Part shown: positions 1 through 5,654 of the stretch, in pieces | How the letters are laid out: each line of letters starts with the position of its first letter | How positions within the stretch are numbered: position 1 is the first letter of the stretch | DNA from: Methanobacteriota archaeon | Lineage (GTDB): Archaea; Halobacteriota; Bog-38; Methanoflorentales; Methanoflorentaceae | Reading direction: 5' to 3' | Length of the DNA: 6,496 bases | Assembly: GCA_028679495.1 (NCBI GenBank) | Contig: JAJRBK010000090.1 | Span: forward strand, 1-6,496 | The notes under the pieces: generated by a model | The model's database searches: none | Seen by the model: only the letters and a program-made list of their open reading frames with translations | Told to the model about the DNA's origin: nothing | Position numbers and translations under genes: made by a program

Positions 1-743
1 CCCATCTGACCGAGCTGTGGAACGGTCCATCTGACACGTGCCGGGTTCCAAGGGCCAAGATTCCCAATATGACGGCCTTTCCCACCCCTAAAAGCCTTTC
101 TGTCCTGGATTGTAACCCCCCATCGTTTGACGGGTCCCTGTGTGCCCTTGCCTTTTGTCACAGCGGCAACATCAACAAGCATCCCCGGCTTAAATACATC
201 AACGGCTTTCACCTCTTTACCGAGTATGTCTTGCGCGTACGCGTGCGCAGCCTTTGCATCGCTGCCTCCGACCGGAATTTCCATTAAGTCAGGAACCTTC
301 TTAGGAATGCCACTTATGGCGGCAGGCGAGGTGTAGGCAAAAACCCGGATCTCATCGGCACCGTCGACCTCCTCCCCTGTTCTAGGTTCCCCCTTAGGAA
401 GCGGCATTCGCCGTGAGAGATCGCGCTCTACGTTACCAGCCCATGTCTCTGATTTGACCTGCCTCCCATACGGCGTGTCCACATACGCTCTCACCCCGGC
501 GACTCTCATGAGGGGGGTCTCAATGACCGTAACAGGCACGCTGATCTCCGTTCCTTCAGTTGGGCTGTTCGGCCTATCATCGATTATGACTGCATGGGTC
601 ATCCCCGCTTTGTAGCCAGCGAATCCTTGGATATGCGGTTCGCTTTGCTTAGCCCACGACCGCATCCGAGGTACTTCGCTCTGCGCCCGTTTTCTCGGAC
701 TAAAGGCGAGTGAGCCGCGTCTTGGACGATGTCTTTTTGTCAT
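1..743 (-). CDS. rpl3: Large-subunit ribosomal protein uL3 (L3P), 3' end cut off by the window
   Basis: This is a structural protein of the 50S subunit; its long extension reaches towards the peptidyl-transferase centre. The ATG (741-743, read on the minus strand) opens a frame of 247 complete codons that runs off the left edge without a stop. Archaeal L3 is roughly 330-340 residues, so about 90 are missing. Seen in the sequence: an archaeal N-terminus (RPRRGSLAFSPRKRA, residues 6-20), GFAGYKAGMTH (40-50), the ISVPVTVIETP strand (67-77), the very conserved KGKGTQGPVKRWG (197-209), and HIGNLGPWNPARVRW (225-239). Trp232 falls at the W-finger position known from yeast L3. The gene follows the SPOUT methyltransferase gene by 4 nt and has a good Shine-Dalgarno, so the start is secure. 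By archaeal convention L4, L23 and L2 would follow beyond the edge; that is inferred. Confidence 0.97.
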   Translation of the reverse strand, partial: MTKRHRPRRGSLAFSPRKRAQSEVPRMRSWAKQSEPHIQGFAGYKAGMTHAVIIDDRPNSPTEGTEISVPVTVIETPLMRVAGVRAYVDTPYGRQVKSETWAGNVERDLSRRMPLPKGEPRTGEEVDGADEIRVFAYTSPAAISGIPKKVPDLMEIPVGGSDAKAAHAYAQDILGKEVKAVDVFKPGMLVDVAAVTKGKGTQGPVKRWGVTIQDRKAFRGGKGRHIGNLGPWNPARVRWTVPQLGQM

Positions 744-747
744 TAAT

Positions 748-1548
748 TTACCTCATCTTTTCGTAGAGCGCAACGTTGAATACGCTTAGTGTGGCCATTA
801 TTGCTTCCTCAGTACGCACTGTCTCAGTGCCTTGATTTGGAATCGTATTAACAATGAAGTCCGAAACGTCCTCTATTGACAGCCCAACGTCGTTTAACAG
901 GGCCTCAACCCCGCGATGTGGCGCCCCGAACACGAACGTGAGCAAGTCCGTATATCTCCTTTTTATCTCTTCTATTGTCGAAGGATGCACGACCTCTCCG
1001 CGTCTCGAGGTCGACACGACGAGTCCGCTGAGCACATCCCCTATGCTATCTACCACCTGGACCGAGTACCCCCAGTGTCCTGGTGCCGTTTGAATTGTCT
1101 CGACTTCGAGCTTGTCTCGTGAAAAGACCTTAACCGTCACACGCTCTCCCTTGCGAAGACCTGTCGTTCGCAACAGAGCTGGGCAATCTAACCCGATTTC
1201 GACCCAAGCGTGGTCAGTTCCGACGTCTATCACCACTCCGTCTCGAATGTCATCGTGCGTTGCTACGTGATGGGGAGTCTTCAAGGGGGGGACGACCCCG
1301 ATGTATCTGAGTTCCTCAGAGCGCGGGAAAAGCAGCTTACGAAGGTATTGCGGTGTTTCCATGTATCGCAGCACTGTGGCGATGAAAGAGCTGTCATCGT
1401 ACGCTGCGTCGCGGTATATTACGATTTTGTCTACGTTGAATACCGCTGCTGCCCGAGCGAGTGACCCTACCTTGAATGTCTTGATCTTATGATCTGCAGT
1501 TTCACTCGTAAAGGACGATGGTACCGCTAATTGTATTTTAGGGCGCAT
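748..1548 (-). CDS. SPOUT-superfamily RNA methyltransferase (COG2106 / SPOUT1-CENP-32 family)
   Basis: A putative SAM-dependent RNA methyltransferase of 266 residues, normal for the family. The N-terminal part, LAVPSSFTS (7-15) then KTFKVGSLARAAAVFNVDKIVIY (about 23-45), is the first part of the alpha/beta knot fold. The middle, about 89-165, is a beta-rich OB-fold-like insertion (VVIDVGTDHAWVEIG, then RKGERVTVKV). The C-terminal trefoil knot holds FGAPHRGV (207-214) and the signature IPNQGTETVRTEEAIMATL (236-254), which forms the SAM pocket in this superfamily. The human relative is SPOUT1; archaeal members sit characteristically just upstream of L3, as here, which suggests work on rRNA or the ribosome. 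The exact target base cannot be read from sequence. No good Shine-Dalgarno precedes the ATG: GGGAAG abuts it too closely. The gene diverges from the metal transporter gene. Confidence 0.92.
   Translation of the reverse strand: MRPKIQLAVPSSFTSETADHKIKTFKVGSLARAAAVFNVDKIVIYRDAAYDDSSFIATVLRYMETPQYLRKLLFPRSEELRYIGVVPPLKTPHHVATHDDIRDGVVIDVGTDHAWVEIGLDCPALLRTTGLRKGERVTVKVFSRDKLEVETIQTAPGHWGYSVQVVDSIGDVLSGLVVSTSRRGEVVHPSTIEEIKRRYTDLLTFVFGAPHRGVEALLNDVGLSIEDVSDFIVNTIPNQGTETVRTEEAIMATLSVFNVALYEKMR
750..754 (-). promoter_or_regulatory. Shine-Dalgarno of the L3 gene
   Basis: The minus strand reads GAGGT followed by six bases and the ATG. It overlaps the last base of the TAA stop of the upstream methyltransferase gene, so L3 translation is probably coupled to the preceding gene. 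The site supports the chosen L3 start. Confidence 0.75.
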
Positions 1549-1569
1549 CTTCCCACGTCCAAGATCATG

Positions 1570-1598
1570 ACACTTGAGACGTGTAACCTTACAAGTGT
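1570..1598. repeat. Nested inverted repeats in the divergent spacer, possible operator or leader hairpin
   Basis: ACACTTG at 1570-1576 is repeated in inverse as CAAGTGT at 1592-1598, with perfect 7-bp arms and 15 nt between them. Partly inside it lies a second dyad, TGTAA-CC-TTACA at 1582-1593, with perfect 5-bp arms. The two share bases, so as RNA they could not both form fully. They lie where the ribosomal operon should start transcription, a usual place for an archaeal repressor site or an mRNA leader element. The repeats are seen directly; the regulatory role is inferred. Confidence 0.5.
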
Positions 1599-1606
1599 AA
1601 TAAAGC

Positions 1607-1614
1607 TACTTAAA
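1607..1614 (-). promoter_or_regulatory. Candidate TATA box for the methyltransferase-L3 operon
   Basis: The minus strand reads TTTAAGTA, preceded by AAACC. It is an imperfect match to the archaeal TATA consensus. With usual archaeal spacing, transcription would start near 1585 and give a leader of about 37 nt before the ATG. This is the best candidate in the gap but weak. Confidence 0.35.
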
Positions 1615-1658
1615 GGTTTCTTAGGTGCTTATCGCCGTAAGAAGAAGTCCGATACCCC

Positions 1659-1667
1659 TAAATAAAG
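1659..1667 (+). promoter_or_regulatory. Candidate TATA box for the transporter-methanopterin operon
   Basis: TAAATAAAG is centred about 30 nt before the ATG at 1693. If used, the transcript would start almost at the start codon (leaderless or nearly so), which is common in archaea. The match is only moderate. An alternative AT-rich stretch at about 1609-1614 would give a leader of about 50 nt. Confidence 0.35.
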
Positions 1668-1692
1668 TAAAAGCCATACGGGATAGGCAAGG

Positions 1693-2577
1693 ATGAGCGA
1701 TGCCCGGAGGAATGCCAAAAAGCTTCGTGCTGCCAGTTTCTCAATTCTTGTTAACGTGTTTCTCCTCTCACTAAAGCTTGTGGTAAGAGTCGTTACGGGA
1801 AGCCTTGGTATACTTGCTGAAGCGGCACATTCATTGCTCGATCTTATCGCTTCTGGATTCGCATACCTAGGCGTAAAAGGCGCGAGCATACCCGCTCACG
1901 AAGATCGTCCCTACGGCCACGAGAAATACGAGAACTTTTCAAGTCTCATTCAGACGGTGCTTCTCGGCATTACTTCCATTTGGATTCTTTATGAGGCAGG
2001 TCAAAGGCTGCTTAACGGCTTTTCCCTCGAGGTTGGAAACGCACTCTATTATGATGCGATGGCAGTTATGGTAATCGCTGTTGTTGCAGATCTGTACGTC
2101 TCACGCTACCTCTTCCGAAATGCACGTGCGTTCGGGAGCTCGGCGCTTGAGGCTGATGCATACCACTTTTCAACTGATATGTACAGCTCTGCCGCTGTGC
2201 TTGTTGGCTTTGCAGCTGCAAAGCTTGGCTATGTTTTCATCGATCCCCTAGCTGCAATCGTAGTCGCAGTCATAATGTTGTCGACTTCTATCCGATTATT
2301 CCAGAGAACGACCCGAATCCTGCTTGACGCGGCCCCCCCTAAGGAGATGACGACGCACATAGCAGAGGTCATATGTAACGATCCGCATGTTACTTATTAT
2401 CATGACCTTAGAGCACGGCAAGCGGGCAGCAGCCTGTTTGTCGATGTTAGCATCCATGTCAAGCCCGATCTTAGCCTTGAAGATGCTCACGGGATCGCCC
2501 CTGACCTTGAGAGCGCAATTAAAAAACGCGTACCAAACGTCAAGGACTCAGTTATTCACATTGAACCGGAGATATAG
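1693..2577 (+). CDS. Cation diffusion facilitator (CDF) family divalent metal transporter
   Basis: A membrane antiporter of 294 residues that exports Zn2+ or a similar divalent metal in exchange for protons; members work as dimers. Hydrophobic segments appear at about 13-33, 38-62, 83-104, 118-137, 163-178 and 181-203, the six-helix CDF pattern. The transport-site pairs are visible: His46-x3-Asp50 (HSLLD) in helix 2 and His158-x3-Asp162 (HFSTD) in helix 5. PYGHEKYEN (73-81) is the conserved loop before helix 3. The cytoplasmic ferredoxin-like domain spans about 210-294, with HDLRARQAG (237-245), His266 and VIHIEPE (287-293). These match the metal-binding C-terminal positions of E. coli YiiP. 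The ATG at 1693 precedes the basic N-terminus (RRNAKKLR) directly. The RFAP synthase gene begins 2 nt after the stop. The substrate is unproven: Zn2+ is favoured, but Fe, Mn, Co or Ni are possible. Confidence 0.93.
   Translation: MSDARRNAKKLRAASFSILVNVFLLSLKLVVRVVTGSLGILAEAAHSLLDLIASGFAYLGVKGASIPAHEDRPYGHEKYENFSSLIQTVLLGITSIWILYEAGQRLLNGFSLEVGNALYYDAMAVMVIAVVADLYVSRYLFRNARAFGSSALEADAYHFSTDMYSSAAVLVGFAAAKLGYVFIDPLAAIVVAVIMLSTSIRLFQRTTRILLDAAPPKEMTTHIAEVICNDPHVTYYHDLRARQAGSSLFVDVSIHVKPDLSLEDAHGIAPDLESAIKKRVPNVKDSVIHIEPEI
2568..2571 (+). promoter_or_regulatory. Shine-Dalgarno that decides the GTG start at 2580
   Basis: GGAG lies inside the last codons of the transporter gene, 8 nt before GTG. 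The nearby ATG at 2587 is in another frame. The site therefore supports the GTG start and points to coupled translation with the transporter. Confidence 0.65.
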
Positions 2578-2579
2578 AC

Positions 2580-3542
2580 GTGGAAAATGATACGATAGAG
2601 ATAACCGCCCATTCTCGACTCCACATCACGCTTATCGATTTAAATGGAGCGCTAGGAAGAGTGGACGGCGGTGTTGGCCTCACGCTTGATTCGCCCTCGA
2701 TGAGGATTAGAGCGCAAAGAGGCGAGGGCATTTCTATTTCTGGGAGCGATGTCTTTACAGACAGGATCAGAGAAGTGATACGAGCTATAGCAGCTGAACA
2801 TAAGATAAGTGGCGCGGCGATACAAGTGATGAAAAAATATCGCGCCCACGTTGGACTCGGCGCAGGTACCCAAGTTGCACTCGCTGTCGCAACCAGTATA
2901 AATCAACTCTACGGTCTAAACTTAAAGCTCAGCGAGCTCGCTCGATTGACCGGGAGGGGCGGAACCTCCGGCATCGGAGTGGCTGCTTTTGAGTCTGGCG
3001 GCTTTATTGTCGACGGCGGACACAAGAATAAAGCAGCATTTCTGCCCTCATCGGCATCCCAAGCGTACGGCCCCGCGCCAGTGCTCGTGCGCTATGAGTT
3101 TCCTGAGTGGAGCGTCGTGCTGGCAACCCCTAATTTGCAAGGGGCAAGCGACAAGCCTGAAATAGATATATTTCGGCAACAATGCCCGATCCCCCTCAGT
3201 GAAGTGCAAGCGCTGTGTCACGTTGTGCTCATGGAGATGCTTCCTGCCGTCGTTGAAAAAGATGTGGAGCGTTTTGGACGCTCGATCAACCACGTGCAGA
3301 TGCTAGGCTTCAAGCGTCGAGAGCTTGCTCTTCAGCCATTTTGCAAGGGATTAATAGATTTTATGAACGAAAATGGTGCTCTAGGTGCAGGAATGAGCTC
3401 GTTTGGTCCGACCGTCTACGCGATTAGCAACGAAAAGCAACTAAAGCCAAAAGTACAGCGCTTCTTAGATGAAACTGTTGGAGGCGAAGTGCACCTAGTT
3501 AAAGCGCGAAACGAGGGAGCGCGCGTCATAAAACTCCAATGA
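2580..3542 (+). CDS. Beta-ribofuranosylaminobenzene 5'-phosphate synthase (RFAP synthase), methanopterin biosynthesis
   Basis: This enzyme condenses PRPP with 4-hydroxybenzoate (or 4-aminobenzoate), losing CO2 and pyrophosphate to form a C-riboside. It is the committed step of methanopterin synthesis and acts in the cytosol. It belongs to the GHMP kinase superfamily (COG1907). At 320 residues it has family length. Motif 1 is SRLHITLIDLNG (12-23) followed by GRVDGGVGLTL (26-36). Motif 2 is the phosphate-binding VGLGAGTQ (91-98). GRGGTSGIGVAAFESGGF (125-142) is highly characteristic of RFAP synthases. Motif 3 is GAGMSSFGPTVYA (269-281). The start is GTG, 2 nt after the transporter stop, with a Shine-Dalgarno inside that gene. 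The next gene makes its probable aromatic substrate, which strengthens the call. No key residue appears to be missing. Confidence 0.95.
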   Translation: MENDTIEITAHSRLHITLIDLNGALGRVDGGVGLTLDSPSMRIRAQRGEGISISGSDVFTDRIREVIRAIAAEHKISGAAIQVMKKYRAHVGLGAGTQVALAVATSINQLYGLNLKLSELARLTGRGGTSGIGVAAFESGGFIVDGGHKNKAAFLPSSASQAYGPAPVLVRYEFPEWSVVLATPNLQGASDKPEIDIFRQQCPIPLSEVQALCHVVLMEMLPAVVEKDVERFGRSINHVQMLGFKRRELALQPFCKGLIDFMNENGALGAGMSSFGPTVYAISNEKQLKPKVQRFLDETVGGEVHLVKARNEGARVIKLQ

Positions 3543-3570
3543 GTCTGATCTCGCGTTCACTCAAACAGAT

Positions 3571-4116
3571 ATGAAGACGATTGTGCAAAACTCTGACACG
3601 TCATTATCAAAGGCACAGCGCCTGCTGTTATTTACAGATGGTTCAGTCACAACTTTGCTTGAAGTTATGACCGGAAAGCCGGTGACCGTTACGACGCTCG
3701 TTCAACGAATTGTCAAAGCAGATACAGAACGAGCGACTGCCCTAGATATTGAAGAAGGAGATAACATCAACTACCGCGTCGTCGTGCTAAGGAATAGGGG
3801 GGAAGAGAGACCCCTCATTTATGCCGAGTCATTTGCTCCCATCGCGCGGCTGCAAAAAGAATTCAGACATGATCTGATGAAAGCTGACGTGCCTATTGGG
3901 AAGATAATGAAACAACGACGGATTGAATCTCGCCGCGAGATTAGGAGCGTTGAGGTTGTCTGTAACGAGGAGCTGAGCGACCTATTTGGCGTGCCACACG
4001 ACGTTCACATGCTATCACGGGTTTACGATATCATAAGCAACGGCTTGGTTTTAATGCGCATTCACGAAACGTTTCCTGTCACTTACTTCGCGCAAGTCGA
4101 TATGGAATCGTCCTAG
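3571..4116 (+). CDS. Chorismate lyase-like 4-hydroxybenzoate synthase (MJ0807/Rv2949c-type), methanopterin branch
   Basis: Predicted to eliminate pyruvate from chorismate, giving 4-hydroxybenzoate, the aromatic substrate of the neighbouring RFAP synthase. It has 181 residues, is soluble and lacks a signal peptide. Seen: QRLLLFTDGSVTTLLE (16-31), the opening motif of the UbiC/Rv2949c fold; INYRVV (66-71); YAESFAPI (84-91); DVPIGKIMKQRRIESRREI (106-124), the conserved PxGxxM segment with basic residues; LSRVYDII (148-155); and IHETFP (164-169). Glu166 is a plausible equivalent of the product-binding Glu of UbiC, and an Arg in 69-122 may correspond to its chorismate-binding Arg. UTRA sensor domains share this fold, but there is no DNA-binding domain here and the context is biosynthetic. 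No Shine-Dalgarno is seen in the 28-nt gap, and no other Met starts before the first motif. It is the last gene of the operon. Confidence 0.88.
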   Translation: MKTIVQNSDTSLSKAQRLLLFTDGSVTTLLEVMTGKPVTVTTLVQRIVKADTERATALDIEEGDNINYRVVVLRNRGEERPLIYAESFAPIARLQKEFRHDLMKADVPIGKIMKQRRIESRREIRSVEVVCNEELSDLFGVPHDVHMLSRVYDIISNGLVLMRIHETFPVTYFAQVDMESS

Positions 4117-4171
4117 TATCGAAATGACTTACATTAGACCCGTGACGGACATGAAAATTCGAAGCGAGCCT

Positions 4172-4176
4172 AAAAA
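4172..4176 (-). terminator. T-tract terminator for the minus-strand beta-helix gene
   Basis: The A-run here reads as CTCTTTTTAGG on the minus strand, 24 nt past the TAG stop at 4200-4202. Together with the opposite T-run at 4195-4199 it makes the 83-nt convergent spacer a plausible two-way terminator. Confidence 0.35.
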
Positions 4177-4194
4177 GAGTCCGTTTAGAGAAGG

Positions 4195-4199
4195 TTTTT
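4195..4199 (+). terminator. T-tract terminator for the plus-strand operon
   Basis: A run of five T on the plus strand lies about 80 nt after the chorismate lyase stop and abuts the end of the converging surface-protein gene. Archaeal termination commonly needs only a T-rich stretch. It is short and lacks a hairpin, so the call is tentative. Confidence 0.35.
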
Positions 4200-5447
4200 C
4201 TATCGAAGGGCTTTTGCCCTTTGCAAAACTGCAAAAATTAATGCAGCCACCAGCAAGCCGAACAATGTGCTAATCCACTCGAACCCAGGCAAAGCCGCCG
4301 CTCGCTGATCGTTCTGCGTGTCATTTGTGACATTTTCAGCTATTGAAGCAGTTTTTGCGGATGCTACAGAAGGTATTGGTGTTGGTGTTGGCCAACCCTC
4401 TCGGTAGTTTTCCATCGGCTTTACCAGTGGGAACTTATCCCGACTAAATGAAGAGTCGCCTATACCATTACCGTCTGCGTCAGTCCCGACGTAATCCGAG
4501 TAGTAGTTGCCGACAAATCCATTAAACTGGCTGCCGCTGTATGTGTAATCTACCTTACGCGTGGAGTTAATGTTGTTGTTCTCCTGGCTATAAAAATGGC
4601 TTTTCTCCTCAAGAAAGTCATTAAAATAGAACGCATTGCCTGTTGAATTGCCAATTAAGACGCCGTTCTCCGCATTCGCTCTAAAGGTATTGTGCACAAA
4701 TCTGTTGTAGTCTGAACCATCACGGAGACGCACGCCGAATTGCGTATTTGCGCTGAGCGTGTTATAGGAGAAAGCGTTGTTTCTCGAATCATAAAGGGAT
4801 GCCCCAAAGTTGTTGTTGTTGCTTAAGTCACATCGAGTAACATTGTTAGCATTAGAACTGTGCATGTAAATACCATCGCTTAACGATGCTTTCCCTCCGC
4901 CGCCGCGTTCATAACGCGCGCTGTTATTGACCAGTTTATTCCCCGACGACCCGTCGAGGTACATCCCAAAGCCGTTGTTGTTTAAGTTGTTATTACTGAT
5001 TAGATTCGATGTAGCGCCAGCCAGATACACGCCATACGTGTTGTCCTTTACAACGCACCTTGTGAGTACGCAGTTCGATGCTTTGGCAAAAGTAACGCCA
5101 TAGTTGCCCCCAGTAATCGTGAAGCCCTGGATTGTTATGTCGCTTCCGCTCAATGTGAAAACGTCTTTGTTAGGAGCCGTAGCCTTCACGATTGTGGCTG
5201 CCGCGCTGCTATTAGTGGCAACGACTCTCAACGGCTTATCAACCATCACATCTTCAACGTAGGTTCCTGGAGCCACAAACACAGTATCCCCCGTATTAGC
5301 GGCCTTAACTGCTTCCGAGATTGTATGGTATTGTGCGCTTGGGCCTACTTTTAGTTCAGCTGCGTTTACCCGTGGAACCGCCGTTGAAATCACTAATGCT
5401 AGAAGGACACCTAACGCAATCAGTACCGTAAATGTTTTCGTTTGCAT
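4200..5447 (-). CDS. Secreted NosD/CASH-type right-handed beta-helix surface protein with PGF-CTERM-like anchor
   Basis: A probable cell-surface protein of 415 residues; its ligand is unknown. Residues 1-29 are a signal peptide (hydrophobic 7-24, likely cut after VNA). YHTISEAVKAANTGDTVFVAPGTY (about 40-63) is the standard opening of parallel beta-helix proteins. About seven coils of roughly 23 residues follow (108-278), with Asn-rich turns (ISNNNLNNNGFGMYL and similar). The section GNYYSDYVGTDADGNGIGD (313-331) closes the helix and carries a DxDxNxxxD calcium-loop-like run (Asp323, Asp325, Asn327, Asp331). A Pro/Thr linker (352-360) and a polar stretch lead to LPGFEW (386-391), a hydrophobic helix to about 407, and basic residues (QRAKALR), the layout of an archaeosortase substrate. 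N-glycosylation sequons are frequent (for example 174, 202, 267, 372 and 375). One coil carries an RGGGGK insertion near 181-186. Related proteins include NosD and surface adhesins; enzymatic (lyase or epimerase) activity cannot be shown. Confidence 0.88.
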   Translation of the reverse strand: MQTKTFTVLIALGVLLALVISTAVPRVNAAELKVGPSAQYHTISEAVKAANTGDTVFVAPGTYVEDVMVDKPLRVVATNSSAAATIVKATAPNKDVFTLSGSDITIQGFTITGGNYGVTFAKASNCVLTRCVVKDNTYGVYLAGATSNLISNNNLNNNGFGMYLDGSSGNKLVNNSARYERGGGGKASLSDGIYMHSSNANNVTRCDLSNNNNFGASLYDSRNNAFSYNTLSANTQFGVRLRDGSDYNRFVHNTFRANAENGVLIGNSTGNAFYFNDFLEEKSHFYSQENNNINSTRKVDYTYSGSQFNGFVGNYYSDYVGTDADGNGIGDSSFSRDKFPLVKPMENYREGWPTPTPIPSVASAKTASIAENVTNDTQNDQRAAALPGFEWISTLFGLLVAALIFAVLQRAKALR

Positions 5448-5532
5448 GCTTCGGGCGAAACAGATCTACTTGGCGATCAACACGTTGAACCAGGACAGTG
5501 ATGCAATCTGCTTTGGACGGTAATCGACTTGA

Positions 5533-5543
5533 CTATATAAAAA
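5533..5543 (-). promoter_or_regulatory. TATA box of the beta-helix protein gene
   Basis: The minus strand reads TTTTTATATAG, a strong archaeal TATA element. Transcription would begin near 5512, giving a 5' leader of about 65 nt before the ATG at 5447; no Shine-Dalgarno is evident in it. Read on the plus strand it is also AT-rich, but no plus-strand gene follows. The rest of the 207-nt gap (5448-5654) shows nothing I recognise. Confidence 0.6.
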
Positions 5544-5654
5544 TACTACATGGCTCAGTCTTGTTCCTCCACGCTTTCAGGTATCGTAATGGACGAACCG
5601 TAGAAGATTTCAACGTCCGTAAATTGGCGAGTAGAGGAAAGTAGTCTGCGCTCG

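Noticed and set aside
69..336. Two overlapping plus-strand open frames (69-287 and 127-336)
   Set aside because: They lie wholly inside the L3 gene on the other strand, whose translation is strongly conserved; they resemble no protein I know.
854..1492. Several plus-strand open frames of 63-84 codons
   Set aside because: Antisense to the SPOUT methyltransferase gene, mutually overlapping, without promoters or recognisable motifs.
1629..1889. Minus-strand 86-codon frame across the divergent spacer
   Set aside because: Mostly antisense to the transporter gene; its hydrophobic tail is a by-product of the complementary reading.
2296..2906. Minus- and plus-strand frames inside the transporter and RFAP synthase genes
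   Set aside because: Other-frame readings of two well-supported conserved genes.
3048..3293. Minus-strand 81-codon frame
   Set aside because: Antisense to conserved RFAP synthase sequence, with no support of its own.
3540..3563. TGAGT/ACTCA inverted repeat between RFAP synthase and chorismate lyase
   Set aside because: Only 5-bp arms with a 14-nt loop, partly in the stop codon; expected by chance.
3571..4116. Reading the 181-residue protein as a GntR/UTRA-type regulator
   Set aside because: It shares the fold but has no winged-helix domain, and it lies next to the enzyme that uses 4-hydroxybenzoate.
4124..4273. Plus-strand 49-codon frame (MTYIRPVTDMK...) after the chorismate lyase gene
   Set aside because: Half of it overlaps the 3' end of the converging beta-helix gene, there is no Shine-Dalgarno or recognisable motif, and it crosses the probable terminator.
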